A stretch of 64,000 nt of DNA, taken from positions 1 to 64,000 of the forward strand of contig CAZSAT010000027.1 of NCBI GenBank assembly GCA_964604675.1. Reading direction: 5' to 3'. Shown in pieces: positions 36,691 through 45,696 of the stretch. A program made the translations under genes and the position numbers. The stretch's first letter is position 1. Every line of letters starts with the position of its first letter. The notes beneath the pieces were generated by a model that was not told the DNA's origin, searched no databases, and saw only the letters and a program-made list of their open reading frames with translations. The DNA is from CAZSAT01 sp964604675 (lineage in GTDB: Bacteria > Myxococcota_A > UBA796 > CAJQPC01).

Positions 36691-38313
36691 GTGGCGGTCC
36701 TCGTCGTCACCGCCCTGCTCTACGTTCCCTTGGCCTGGGCCGAGTTCGCCTGGGACGACGAAGCGCTCGTCGTGGGGAACCACGTCACGGGCTCGCTCGC
36801 GCACCTGGGAGCCTGGTTCTCCTCCGACCTCTGGATGACCAGCGCCGAGCCGGTCGTGAGTGGCTACTACCGGCCGCTGATGCTCGCGAGCCTCTGGCTC
36901 GACCGGCTGCTGTGGGCGGACAGCGCGGCAGGACATCACCTGCAGAACGTGGCCTGGCACCTCCTGGCCGTCGGCGCGTTGTGGGCGTGGCTGCGTCGGG
37001 TGGTCCCGGGCGGGGCCGCGGTGGGCGCCGCCTTGTTCGCGCTCCACCCGGTGCAGACCGAGGCGGTGGCGTGGGTGGTGGCTCGCAACGACCTGATGGC
37101 CGCTGCGTTCGGTTTCGTCGGCCTTGCTGCGCTGGCCCCGCGCAGCGTGGGTTCGGTACGCCTGGTCGTCGGTGCGCTCGCGCTCGCGGCCGCCTGCCTG
37201 AGCAAGGAGCACGCGGCGCTCCTGATCCTGGCGGTGCCGTTGGTCGACCTCGCACGCTTCGGGCGCCCGGGCGACCTGCGCCGCTGGGTCGCCGGTCTCC
37301 TGGCCGTGGCCGCCTTCCTCGCCCTCCGTTCGGCGGCGGGCGTGGCCGCGGGCGACCTGCCGGTGCTCGCTGGGCTCGCCGTGGTCGACGGGCGTCCGCT
37401 CGCCTTGCCCACCTGGGTGGCTGGCCGTGTGATGTGGCCGTGGCCGCTGTCGGTCGGTGGAACGCTGGAGTACCTCGAGCCGTCGCTCGGGCTGTCGGCG
37501 CGGGCGTTGGGGGCCGCGGCGCTGGCCGGTGGCCTGGTGGTCTGGCGGGGGGGCCGGACCGCCGCCGTCGGCTTCCTCCTGGCGGGTGCCACCTTCGCGC
37601 CGGCGCTGTTGCCGCTGCTCACCCGCGGCCAACTGGGCGAGCGGTACTTCTACCTGCCGCTGATGGGCGTGGCCCTGGCCGTCGCCGCCGCGGCGCCGAG
37701 CCGGCCGAGCCGCGCCTTCTCCGCCTCTGCGCTGCTCGTCGCGGGCCTCATGGCGGCCGGCGTGCGGGCGCGCGTGCCGGACTGGAGCTCGGGGCTCGCG
37801 CTCTGGCAGGCCGCGGTGCGCGACACCCCGAACGGCCACGCCCACGCGAACCTGGGCTTCGAGCTGCTTCGACTCGGCGACGGCGAGGCGGCCGCCGCCT
37901 GGCTCGGCGAGGCCTTGATGGACGAGCCCCCCTTTCGGGACGCCTGCGTGCCCCTGGTGCTCGGCTCGCTGAAGCAGGGCAGGGTGGGGGTCGCCGCCGA
38001 GCGGGCCGCGTTCGCGCGAACGCGGGGCTGTTTCTCGGTGAGCGGGTTTCCGGGGGTGTACGCGTCGGCCATGGCGCAGACCGGTCGCTGGTCGCTGGCC
38101 GAGGAGGCCGTGGCGCTCGCCGCGTCCACCGACGCCCGTGCGGGGGTCGTGGACGCGGCGCTCGCCGTGCGCACCCGCGACACCGCGCGCTTGCAGGCGG
38201 TGGCCGATCGCTTCGGCCTGGCCCCGGCGGCCCTGGAAGGCACGGCGCGGCAGGTCCTGGCCGCCTCCGGCTGGACCGAGGTAGAGGAGCTGCAGGAGGA
38301 GGCGCAGCAGTGA
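36691..38313 (+). CDS. TMTC-like membrane protein with C-terminal TPR-like region
   Basis: A protein of about 540 residues with roughly ten hydrophobic segments. The first extramembrane loop has AEFAWDDEALVVGNHVTG, the WDD-type acidic motif of TMTC/ArnT-like O-glycosyltransferases. Later, YYRPLMLASLWLDRLLW and HLQNVAWHLLAVGALW are typical of the same family. The last 150 residues form TPR-like helices. GTG 36691 is the first conventional start; CTG 36661 would overlap the pilin stop as CTGA and add a basic N-terminus (KASRSR). Beside two pilins, it could glycosylate pilin or another exported protein. Function is inferred from family and position. Confidence 0.7.
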   Translation: MAVLVVTALLYVPLAWAEFAWDDEALVVGNHVTGSLAHLGAWFSSDLWMTSAEPVVSGYYRPLMLASLWLDRLLWADSAAGHHLQNVAWHLLAVGALWAWLRRVVPGGAAVGAALFALHPVQTEAVAWVVARNDLMAAAFGFVGLAALAPRSVGSVRLVVGALALAAACLSKEHAALLILAVPLVDLARFGRPGDLRRWVAGLLAVAAFLALRSAAGVAAGDLPVLAGLAVVDGRPLALPTWVAGRVMWPWPLSVGGTLEYLEPSLGLSARALGAAALAGGLVVWRGGRTAAVGFLLAGATFAPALLPLLTRGQLGERYFYLPLMGVALAVAAAAPSRPSRAFSASALLVAGLMAAGVRARVPDWSSGLALWQAAVRDTPNGHAHANLGFELLRLGDGEAAAAWLGEALMDEPPFRDACVPLVLGSLKQGRVGVAAERAAFARTRGCFSVSGFPGVYASAMAQTGRWSLAEEAVALAASTDARAGVVDAALAVRTRDTARLQAVADRFGLAPAALEGTARQVLAASGWTEVEELQEEAQQ

Positions 38314-39200
38314 GAGCGGTCGCGTTCATCCTGGTGGTGCTCGGTGCACTCGGCGCGCACACGCTCCAGGTGCGCCTGGATCCGGCGCGCCACCAGCGGG
38401 TCGACGAGCTCGAGCTGATGGTGATGCCTGCCGGCGAAGCCGTCCGCGCGGTCTCCCTCGGCTACGAGACCCTCGCGGCCGACCTGCTCTGGGTTCGGGC
38501 GGTGCTCGTGTACGGCGGGCTCGACGGGGAGGAGGCCGCCCAGGCAAGGGTGGCCTGGCTGGGGCGCATGATCCGCGCCGTGGTGGAGGTCGACCCCATC
38601 TGGAGGACCCCGTACTTCTACGGCGCCACCTTGCTGCGGACCTCCGGCGGGCTCGACGACTCCGACGAGATCCTCCACCTCGCGATGGAGGCCCTGCCCG
38701 ACGATCCCTACTTCCCCTTCGCGCTGGGCATGAACCACTACATCGCACGGGACGACGCGCTCGAGGCCGCGCGCTGGCTGAAGCGGGCGGCGGAGCTACC
38801 GGGCGCCCCGGCGTGGTACGGCATGGCGGCCCGCGGTCTGGTGACCAAGAAGTCCGGGCTCGAGACCTCGATCCGCTACCTGGAGGAGGAGATCGCGTCC
38901 GCCGGCGACGAGGACCTGCGCGAGAAGCTGCAAACCCGCCTGGACCAGCTGCGCCACGATCGCTGGGTGGAGGAGCTGGAGGGGGTGCGTGCCGACGTCG
39001 AGGCGCAGCTCGGCAGGCCGCTGACCACCATCGACGAGCTGGTCGAGCTCGGGGTCACCCCGGCGCTGCCGCCCGACCCGCTCGGCGGGAGCTGGATCCT
39101 GAACGCCGACGGCGACGTGATCTCCACCGTCGCCGAGGTGGAGCTCGTCAAGCGTGCCCTCCGCTGGGAGCGGAGCGTGCTGACCCGCGTCTTCCGGTGA
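38310..39200 (+). CDS. TPR-like protein with N-terminal membrane anchor
   Basis: A 296-residue protein with an N-terminal hydrophobic segment (VAFILVVLGALGAHTLQV) and a helical periplasmic body. The stretch VSLGYETLAADLLWVRAVLVYGG is shared by a family of uncharacterised TPR proteins that I associate with deltaproteobacterial genomes near pilus genes. TPR-like repeats follow (ALPDDPYFPFALGMNHYIARDDALEAARW). The C-terminal part has DELVELGVTPALPPDPLGGSWI, reminiscent of helical tails of secretion accessory proteins. GTG start overlaps the upstream stop (GTGA). Probably a scaffold at the inner membrane; no catalytic motif. Confidence 0.65.
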   Translation: MRAVAFILVVLGALGAHTLQVRLDPARHQRVDELELMVMPAGEAVRAVSLGYETLAADLLWVRAVLVYGGLDGEEAAQARVAWLGRMIRAVVEVDPIWRTPYFYGATLLRTSGGLDDSDEILHLAMEALPDDPYFPFALGMNHYIARDDALEAARWLKRAAELPGAPAWYGMAARGLVTKKSGLETSIRYLEEEIASAGDEDLREKLQTRLDQLRHDRWVEELEGVRADVEAQLGRPLTTIDELVELGVTPALPPDPLGGSWILNADGDVISTVAEVELVKRALRWERSVLTRVFR

Positions 39201-39688
39201 TCGACGTGGTCGTCGGCCTGGGGGCGTCGCTCGGGCCGGCCGCGACGAGTCTTCGGCTCGCGGCGCGGCTGCTCGCAGCCTCGGGCAGCGTGCTGGCGAC
39301 CAGCAGGATCTGGCAGTCTCCGCCCGTGGGTGGCGTGGCGGCCGCCCGCTTCCTGAACGCGGCGGTGCTGCTCCGGACCGAGCTGGGCCTGCTCGCCCTG
39401 CTGCAGGACTGCCAGCGCGTCGAGCAGCGGCTCGGTCGGGTCCGCGCGCGGCGCTGGGCCGACCGCACGGTCGACCTCGACCTGCTCTGGTCACCGGGGC
39501 TGCGCTGCCGGCTGCCGGGGCTCGTGCTCCCGCACCCTCGGCTGGCCGAACGGAGCTTCGCGCTCCTGCCGCTGTTGGACGTCGTGCCGGACGCCGGGCC
39601 GCCCTCGGGGGCTCTCGACTACGCGCAGCAGGCCGCTTGTGCGACGCCTGCGTCACGACCTGTTGCCGCGCTGTGCCCTCCGGTGTAA
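39197..39688 (+). CDS. folK: HPPK-like 2-amino-4-hydroxy-6-hydroxymethyldihydropteridine pyrophosphokinase
   Basis: A 163-residue protein with HPPK landmarks: VVGLGASLGPA at the N-terminus (GSNLG loop), SRIWQSPPVGG, FLNAAVLLRTELGLLALL, the Mg/ATP motif RARRWADRTVDLDLLW (R-x2-D-R-x-[LV]-D-L-D-L), and LPHPRLAERSFALLPLLDVVP. The enzyme transfers pyrophosphate from ATP to the pterin in folate synthesis. The GTG start overlaps the preceding stop (GTGA), so it is carried in the pilin-proximal operon without an obvious functional link. The C-terminal 25 residues are low-complexity and extend past the usual end. Confidence 0.85.
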   Translation: MIDVVVGLGASLGPAATSLRLAARLLAASGSVLATSRIWQSPPVGGVAAARFLNAAVLLRTELGLLALLQDCQRVEQRLGRVRARRWADRTVDLDLLWSPGLRCRLPGLVLPHPRLAERSFALLPLLDVVPDAGPPSGALDYAQQAACATPASRPVAALCPPV

Positions 39689-39715
39689 ACCGCACGCCCC
39701 AGCGAGGCAGGAACC

Positions 39716-40402
39716 ATGAACTTCTTCATCGACACCGCGAACCTCGACGAGATCCGCGAGGCCCACAGCTGGGGCATCATCGCGGGGGTCACGACCAACC
39801 CCTCCCTCATCGCGCGGGAGGGCCGCGACTTCGTCAGCACCATCCACGAGATCTGCGAGCTGGTCCAGGGACCGGTCTCGGCCGAGGTGGTCGCCGAGGA
39901 CACCGCGACCATGGTGAAGCAGGGCCTGCTGTTGCGCCAGGTGCACGAGCACGTGGTCGTGAAGGTGCCGCTCACCCCCGAAGGCATCGCGGCCACGGCG
40001 CAGCTGGCCGCCGAGGGTGTGAAGACCAACGTCACCCTCTGCTTCTCGGCCAACCAGGCTCTGCTGGCCGCCCGGGCCGGAGCGACCTACATCTCGCCCT
40101 TCGTCGGGCGGCTCGACGACATCGGCCACGACGGCATCGAGCTGATCGAAGACATCGTGAACCTCTACCGGGATCACCCCGAGATCGAGACCAAGGTGCT
40201 CTCGGCGTCGATCCGGCACCCGCTGCACGTTCACCGCTCCGCCCAGGCGGGGGCCGACCTCGCCACCGTGCCCTTCAAGGTGCTGCGGGCGTGCTTCAAC
40301 CACCCCCTGACCGACAAGGGCAACGCCGCCTTCACCAGGGACTGGGAGAAGACCGGCGACACCGACATCGCGGCCCAGGTGAGGCGGTTCCTCGATTCCT
40401 GA
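39716..40402 (+). CDS. fsa: transaldolase / fructose-6-phosphate aldolase family
   Basis: A 228-residue protein of the short transaldolase family. MNFFIDTANLDEIREA and GVTTNPSLIAREG form the phosphate-side loop, and the Schiff-base Lys is K83 in VVVKVPLTPEG. NVTLCFSANQALLAARAGATYISPFVGR and TVPFKVLRA complete the barrel. It interconverts sugar phosphates in the non-oxidative pentose phosphate pathway; FSA and short TAL enzymes differ at a Phe/Tyr/Gln position and cannot be told apart safely here. Single gene, with AGGCAGGAACC as ribosome site. Cytoplasmic. Confidence 0.92.
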   Translation: MNFFIDTANLDEIREAHSWGIIAGVTTNPSLIAREGRDFVSTIHEICELVQGPVSAEVVAEDTATMVKQGLLLRQVHEHVVVKVPLTPEGIAATAQLAAEGVKTNVTLCFSANQALLAARAGATYISPFVGRLDDIGHDGIELIEDIVNLYRDHPEIETKVLSASIRHPLHVHRSAQAGADLATVPFKVLRACFNHPLTDKGNAAFTRDWEKTGDTDIAAQVRRFLDS

Positions 40403-40409
40403 TCCAGGG

Positions 40410-40425
40410 CTGAACGACGGTTCAG
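40410..40425. promoter_or_regulatory. palindromic operator upstream of the TetR-etf genes
   Basis: CTGAACGACGGTTCAG is a perfect inverted repeat (CTGAAC, four-base spacer, GTTCAG) placed between the transaldolase stop and the tetR start. Size and symmetry fit a TetR-family operator, most simply the autoregulatory site of the downstream regulator. Confidence 0.7.
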
Positions 40426-40483
40426 AATCGCCTTGCCCGGCCGACGAGGCCGCGCTACCCGAGTCGCCTCGAAGGGGAGACCG

Positions 40484-41089
40484 GTGTCGGATCGTCGCAC
40501 GGACAAGCGCCACCTGATCAGCGAAGCGGCGATCCATGTCTTCGCGTCCAAGGGCTTCCACCAGGCCCGCGTGAGCGACATCGCCAGGCGGGCTGGCGTC
40601 GCAGACGGCACGATCTACCTCTACTTCAAGAGCAAGGAGGAGCTCCTCGTCTCCATCTTCGAGGAGAAGATGCAGGTCCTGCTCGACGGCCTCGCGGCCG
40701 CGATCGAAGGGCTCGACGATCCCCTGGAGCACCTCCGGGCCTTCGCCCGGCACCACTTCCGCCAGGTCCACGAGAACCGCGCGGTGGCCGAGGTGCTGCA
40801 GGTCGAGCTGCGCCTGTCCAACAAGTTCATGAAGGACTACCGACCCGAGAAGCTCTGGGAGTACCTGGGCGTCATCGGGCAGGCGGTCCGCACGGGCCAG
40901 AGCCGCGGGCTGATCCGCTCCGATCTGGATCCCTTCGTCACCAGCTGGGCCTTCTTCGGCGCGCTGGACGAGCTCGCCATGCAGTGGGTGCTGGCGCGGC
41001 GCGAGAAGTTCAACCTCGAGGCGGCCGCTGAGCAGGTCGCCGACGTCTTCATTCGGGGGGTGCGCACATCCCCCGTCACCCCGGAGTAA
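40484..41089 (+). CDS. TetR family regulator, FadR/PsrA-like
   Basis: A 201-residue TetR repressor. The DNA-binding domain is SEAAIHVFASKGFHQARVSDIARRAGVADGTIYLYFKSKEELL (about 14-56). The C-terminal domain (FEEKMQVLLDGLAAAIEG, RLSNKFMKDYRPEKLWEYLGVI) resembles the acyl-CoA-responsive FadR (YsiA) type found beside electron-transfer flavoprotein genes. GTG start preceded by GGGGAGA; an upstream in-frame start would add a non-homologous leader. It lies two bases before etfB, so it likely represses etfBA and itself through the palindrome at 40410-40425, released by an acyl-CoA. Confidence 0.88.
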   Translation: MSDRRTDKRHLISEAAIHVFASKGFHQARVSDIARRAGVADGTIYLYFKSKEELLVSIFEEKMQVLLDGLAAAIEGLDDPLEHLRAFARHHFRQVHENRAVAEVLQVELRLSNKFMKDYRPEKLWEYLGVIGQAVRTGQSRGLIRSDLDPFVTSWAFFGALDELAMQWVLARREKFNLEAAAEQVADVFIRGVRTSPVTPE

Positions 41090-41091
41090 GC

Positions 41092-41886
41092 GTGCACATC
41101 GGAGTCTGCCTGAAGCAGGTCCCCGAGTCGGACAAGACCCCCAAGGTCGCGGACGACGGATCGGGCGTCACCTTCCCTGACGACACCAAGTGGATCCCCA
41201 ACCCCTACGACGAGTTCGCGCTCGAGGCTGCCCTGCAGCTCAAGGACGCGAAGATCGCCACGAAGGTCACGGTGTTCACGGTCGGCGGCGCCGACGCCGA
41301 AGCGCGCATGAAGGACGCGCTGGCCCGCGGCGCGACCGGTGCGGTTCGCCTCGACGACGCGGCCTTCGCCGGGAGCGATGCGCTCGGGACCGCGCGCATC
41401 CTCGCTGCGGCGCTCGAGGCCGAGGGCGTGTCGCTCGCGTTCTGCGGCAAGCAGGCCATCGACAGCGACCAGAGCCAGGTGCCCGCGATGATCGCGGAGG
41501 TGCTCGGCTGGCCGCAGATCTACGTGGTCGACAGCGTTGCGGTCGAAGGCGAGACCGTCACCGCCACCCGCTCGATGGGCGGGGGCACGAGCCACGTGGT
41601 GCAGGCACCGCTGCCCGCCATCGTGACCTGTGACAAGGGCCTGAACGACCCGCGCTTCGCGAGCCTGAAGGGCATCATGATGGCGAAGCGCAAGAAGATC
41701 GCCGTGATGGACGCTGGCGCGCTCGGCCTCGACGGTGGCGTCGGAGCGGCCGAGGCTGCGGTCACGGTCACCAGCTGGAGCGCGCCCCCCGCGCGGCCGG
41801 CCGGTCGCATCATCGACGGCGACTCCCCCGCTGCGAAGGTCCAGGAGCTCGTTCGGCTCCTCCGCGAAGAAGCCAAGGTCATCTGA
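41092..41886 (+). CDS. etfB: electron transfer flavoprotein beta subunit
   Basis: A 264-residue EtfB. MHIGVCLKQVPESDKTP (GTG start) and WIPNPYDEFALEAALQLKD are the family N-terminus; AFCGKQAIDSDQSQVPAMIAEVLGWPQ carries the AMP site; the C-terminal segment LKGIMMAKRKKI is the signature that wraps the alpha subunit. EtfAB takes electrons from acyl-CoA dehydrogenases and passes them to the quinone pool through ETF-QO. Two bases after the tetR stop and twelve before etfA: one operon. Confidence 0.97.
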   Translation: MHIGVCLKQVPESDKTPKVADDGSGVTFPDDTKWIPNPYDEFALEAALQLKDAKIATKVTVFTVGGADAEARMKDALARGATGAVRLDDAAFAGSDALGTARILAAALEAEGVSLAFCGKQAIDSDQSQVPAMIAEVLGWPQIYVVDSVAVEGETVTATRSMGGGTSHVVQAPLPAIVTCDKGLNDPRFASLKGIMMAKRKKIAVMDAGALGLDGGVGAAEAAVTVTSWSAPPARPAGRIIDGDSPAAKVQELVRLLREEAKVI

Positions 41887-41898
41887 GGAGACACGCAC

Positions 41899-42855
41899 AT
41901 GGCAACCGGAACCCTGGTCTTCGTCGAGCACGACGGCGGCAACATCAAGAAGACGGCCTACGAGCTCCTCGGCAAGGCCCGCGAGCTCGGCGGTCCCGTC
42001 AGCGCTCTGCTGATCGGCTCCGCCGACGCTGGTGACCTCGGCGCCCACGGCGCCAGCACCGTCTACACCGTCACCGGTGATCCCTTCGGCACCTACACCA
42101 CCGGCGCGTGGACGAAGGCGGTCTGCGCCGCCATCGCCCAGGTGCAGCCGGCGGCGGTGCTCGCACCCGCCTCGTCCGCAGGTCGCGACCTCTTCCCCCG
42201 CGTCGCGGCCCGGCTCGGCCTCGGCATGGCGGCCGAGGTCACCGTCCTGAACGCCGACGGCACCGCCCAGCGCCCGGCCTACGCAGGCAAGGCCCTCCAG
42301 AACATCCAGGTGAACACCGCCACGGCGATCTACACCGTGCGTCCGAACAGCTTCGCCGTGGGCGCCGCCCCCGGCGGCAGCGCGGACGTGGTGGCGATCG
42401 ACGCGGGCGTGACCGACGCCGACATCCTCGCGAAGGTCATCGAGGTCAAGGCATCGGACTCCACCATCGCCGACCTGACCGAAGCCGACCGCATCGTCTC
42501 GGGCGGCCGCTCGCTGAAGTCTGCGGAGAACTTCGACGCGGTCATTCGCCCGCTCGCGGCCTCCATCGGCGCCACGCCCGGTGCCAGCCGCGCGGCGGTC
42601 GATGCCGGCTACGCGCCTCACAGCGCGCAGGTCGGGCAGACCGGCAAGGTGGTCAACCCCACGCTCTACGTGGCCTGCGGCATCTCGGGCGCCATCCAGC
42701 ACCTGGCCGGCATGCGCACGTCCAAGGTGATCGTGGCCGTGAACAAGGACGCGGAGGCGCCCATCTTCCAGCACGCCACCTACGGCCTGGTGGAGGACCT
42801 CTTCGAAGTCTGCCCGCTGCTGCAGAGCGCTTTCACCGAAGCCCTCGCGGACTGA
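41899..42855 (+). CDS. etfA: electron transfer flavoprotein alpha subunit
   Basis: A 318-residue EtfA. N-terminal domain TLVFVEHDGGNIKKTAYELLGKARELGG; C-terminal FAD domain with IVSGGRSLKSAENF, PGASRAAVDAGYAPHSAQVGQTGKVVNPTLYVACGISGAIQHLAGM and VIVAVNKDAEAPIFQHATYGLVEDLFE, which contain the FAD-binding signature. It forms a heterodimer with the EtfB encoded just upstream. GAGGAGA precedes the ATG. Normal length. Confidence 0.97.
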   Translation: MATGTLVFVEHDGGNIKKTAYELLGKARELGGPVSALLIGSADAGDLGAHGASTVYTVTGDPFGTYTTGAWTKAVCAAIAQVQPAAVLAPASSAGRDLFPRVAARLGLGMAAEVTVLNADGTAQRPAYAGKALQNIQVNTATAIYTVRPNSFAVGAAPGGSADVVAIDAGVTDADILAKVIEVKASDSTIADLTEADRIVSGGRSLKSAENFDAVIRPLAASIGATPGASRAAVDAGYAPHSAQVGQTGKVVNPTLYVACGISGAIQHLAGMRTSKVIVAVNKDAEAPIFQHATYGLVEDLFEVCPLLQSAFTEALAD

Positions 42856-42876
42856 GGTCGGGGTTAGGCTGGCGGG

Positions 42877-45696
42877 GTGAAGCCGCCAGCCTCCTCCTCC
42901 ACTGACGTCGCAGCGTTCGTCGAGCGCGTGGCTCTGAGGCTCGCCGCCTCGGGGGCGCGCGCTCAGCTCGTCCAGCTCGTCGAGCGCTGGGTGCAGGTCG
43001 GCGCGCCGCCACGCATGGTGTTGCTCGCCGAGGTCCGGGCGCTCCTGGGTCTCTGCCTCATGGACCGCGCCTGGGTCCGGCTGCGGGAGCTCACCGACCA
43101 CGATCCCGACGACGTCGAGGCGCTGGCGCTGACCGGCGACATGTTCCTGAAGCGCGGCTGGCCCCAGCGGGCCCGAAAGCCGCTCAGCCACGCCCTGGGG
43201 CTGGCGCCCGCCCGCGACGACCTGCGCTCGATGTTGCGGCGCGCCCATGCGGAACCGGTCGGCCCGCCGGCGAACGCCCGGGAGCTGGAGCGCACGGCGC
43301 CGCCCGCGGAGCTCCTGGAGCTCGCCGAGAGCTTCATGTGCGCGGGGAGCCACCTCCGCGCCAAGGGCTTGCTGGAGCGCCTGCGGCGGATCGAGGGGCC
43401 CTGGCGTGCACGGGCCGATGAGCTCTTGTGGGGCCTCCGGGGTGAGCTCACGGGCGACGAGCCGCTGGTCGTGCTCGCGCGCAGGTTCGCGCCGGAGCTC
43501 GAAGAGGAGACGGGCGACCCCGTCTCCTTCACCGACAGCCTCACCGGGGAGGTGACCGCGGCTTCGGCGCTCGACCCGGCCGACGAGGCGCCGGGCTTTC
43601 CTTCGCTCTTCCGGGGCGCGTACCAGGAGGTGCACGACGACCACGAAGGCGACGTCACGGCGGTCTCGCGCATGGAGTCGCTCCCGCCGCCCGACCCCGA
43701 CGCCACCGAAGCCGACGACGCCGTGGGCGACGCGGACGACACCCAGATCATGCTGGTCATCAAGCAGGACGAGCCCCCGCCGCCGCCGCCTTCCACGCGC
43801 AACCTCGCCCAGCTGGGCCCCGACGACTACGGCCAGATCGAGCTCGACGAGTCCGAGCTGGAGCCGGACGTCGGGGGCCTGCACCTGTCCGACATGGTCG
43901 CCGACGACGACGACTTCCTCGAGGAGGAGGACGAAGACCTCATCGTGATGACGCGGAAGGAGGACGAGGCCGACGCGGAGCGCATCCTGCACGACGGCCC
44001 GGTCGAGGTCGTCGAGCCGCCGCCCGTGGTGCTCGAGGCGCGCTTCGCAGGCCCCGTGCCCGAGCCTCGGGCCGAGGTGGCCGTGGGCGAGCACGACCCG
44101 GCGCGCCCCACCCCGTGGCTGGCGTGGATCGCCGTGGGTGTCGGCTTGTTGGTGGCCGTGGTCTGGGGCGCCCAGCAGCTGTACGTCCACCTGTCGGCGG
44201 CGGCTGTGGTCGAGGACACGGTCGCGGTGGTCGCGCACCGGGACTACTCCCAGCTCCGCATGGCGGAAGCTCGCCTGGCGGCCGATGTCAGAGCCGGCAC
44301 CGCTCCTCGAGGGCCCCACCTCACGGCCCTCGCCTTCGTGCGCATGGTGCACTGGGCGCACTACAGCGGCGACGTCAGCCGTCTGAAGTCCGCCCAGGAT
44401 CTGCTCGCGCAGGCGGCGGGCGAGTCCGGTCCGAACGCGGGCCTGGGGCTCGTGAGCGCCTGGCTGAGCTTCTACCAGGGCGACCTCGGCGCGGCCGCGG
44501 GCGCGGCGGACGCGCTGGGCAGCGAGCACCCCGAGGTGATGCTCCTGAAGTCGTCCATCGGGCTGACCCAGGGCGAGCCCGCCGTCAGCCGCCTGTGGGC
44601 TCAGCGCGCGGTCGAAGCCTCGGCGCAGCCGCGGTACCTGGCGGCGCTCGTGCGCGCCTGCCTCGCCGCGGAAGACGAGGCCTGCGCGCGCGACGCCCTC
44701 GCGCGGGCGGGCGACGACGTCGGCCTGCTCGCCCTGGAGGTGCAGGCCTCCTACGGCGCGGCGGACGAGACCCTCGCCCGCCTCGAGGACGAGGTGAAGC
44801 GCAGCGACCTGCCCACTCGGGTGAGGGGGGAGGCGCACTACCTCCGCGCCGTGGTGCTCGCGCGGCTCGGCCGGCACCAGGAGGCCGAGGAGGCGGTCGA
44901 GTTCGCGCTGAACGACGACCCGGAGAACAGCGTCTACCTGTACCGGCTGGCCGGCAGCTACGCGCGCACCGGCCGCATCCTCCGTGCGATGAGCGCGGTC
45001 GACCGCTGCCTGGAGCTGCATCCGCTGGACCGCGACTACCAGGAGGCGGCCTTCCAGCTGCGGCTGGACCAGGACCAGATCGACCGGGCGGCCCGCCAGC
45101 TCGCGTCGTTGCCGGCGTCGATGGCCGACCAGCCGTGGGCGGCGCTGCTCGATGCGCAGCTCGCACTGCACGACGGCCGAGGTCCGGAGGCGGCGCTGGA
45201 GGTCGCCGAACGGAGCGGCAGCGCCGAGAACGCGCCGCGTCGGCTCTACGTGGAGGGCCTCGCCAACGGCGAGCTCGATCAGCCGTCGCTGGCGGGTGTG
45301 CAGCTCCTCGGCGCCGCCGAGGCCTTCGCGGAGGGCGCCGACCCGATCCGGCAGGCGCTTGCTCCTCGAGCGCGAGCGGCCGCGGCCCGGTTCGGCCGCG
45401 ACGACCGCGAGGCCCACGCCGCACGAGCCCTGGCCGAGGCTCCGTCCGACCCCTGGGTGCTGATCCAGCTCGCGCGCTTCCACCGTGACGCGGGGCGTGA
45501 GATCGAGGCCGCCAACCTCTACGACGAGGCGGCGCGTGCCGCGCCGGACGCCGCGCTCGCCCACTACGCCCGAGCGCAGTACTACATGGACCTCGGCGAC
45601 AACCTCGTCACCAGCACGGCCGCCTGGCGGGAGTACCTCGACCTCTCGCCCTCGGGGCCGCGCGCGGAGCGGGTGCGTCGCATCCTGGGAAGGTGA
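42877..45696 (+). CDS. large TPR protein with central membrane helix and acidic cytoplasmic region
   Basis: A 939-residue protein. N-terminal TPR-like helices (about 1-200), an acidic, Pro-rich low-complexity region (about 215-400) with DDTQIMLVIKQDEPPPPPP, one membrane helix (WLAWIAVGVGLLVAVVWGAQQLYVHL cut at about 410-430), then a long series of TPRs (about 445-930). The DDTQI stretch resembles phospho-Thr sites bound by FHA domains, which is speculative. The gene has TAGGCT six bases before its GTG start, a leaderless pattern. The next lipoprotein gene overlaps it by GTGA. Probably a scaffold linking cytoplasmic signalling to the periplasm. Confidence 0.7.
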   Translation: MKPPASSSTDVAAFVERVALRLAASGARAQLVQLVERWVQVGAPPRMVLLAEVRALLGLCLMDRAWVRLRELTDHDPDDVEALALTGDMFLKRGWPQRARKPLSHALGLAPARDDLRSMLRRAHAEPVGPPANARELERTAPPAELLELAESFMCAGSHLRAKGLLERLRRIEGPWRARADELLWGLRGELTGDEPLVVLARRFAPELEEETGDPVSFTDSLTGEVTAASALDPADEAPGFPSLFRGAYQEVHDDHEGDVTAVSRMESLPPPDPDATEADDAVGDADDTQIMLVIKQDEPPPPPPSTRNLAQLGPDDYGQIELDESELEPDVGGLHLSDMVADDDDFLEEEDEDLIVMTRKEDEADAERILHDGPVEVVEPPPVVLEARFAGPVPEPRAEVAVGEHDPARPTPWLAWIAVGVGLLVAVVWGAQQLYVHLSAAAVVEDTVAVVAHRDYSQLRMAEARLAADVRAGTAPRGPHLTALAFVRMVHWAHYSGDVSRLKSAQDLLAQAAGESGPNAGLGLVSAWLSFYQGDLGAAAGAADALGSEHPEVMLLKSSIGLTQGEPAVSRLWAQRAVEASAQPRYLAALVRACLAAEDEACARDALARAGDDVGLLALEVQASYGAADETLARLEDEVKRSDLPTRVRGEAHYLRAVVLARLGRHQEAEEAVEFALNDDPENSVYLYRLAGSYARTGRILRAMSAVDRCLELHPLDRDYQEAAFQLRLDQDQIDRAARQLASLPASMADQPWAALLDAQLALHDGRGPEAALEVAERSGSAENAPRRLYVEGLANGELDQPSLAGVQLLGAAEAFAEGADPIRQALAPRARAAAARFGRDDREAHAARALAEAPSDPWVLIQLARFHRDAGREIEAANLYDEAARAAPDAALAHYARAQYYMDLGDNLVTSTAAWREYLDLSPSGPRAERVRRILGR

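Noticed and set aside
40837..45564. Open frame of 1575 codons on the minus strand
   Set aside because: It lies antisense to etfB, etfA and the TPR gene. Long antisense frames are expected in DNA with GC-rich third positions; it has no domain, and its amino-acid mix (Arg, Ala, Gly, His) is that of a shadow frame. The same applies to 11928-15848, 24722-28345, 1410-3896 and 53097-56906.
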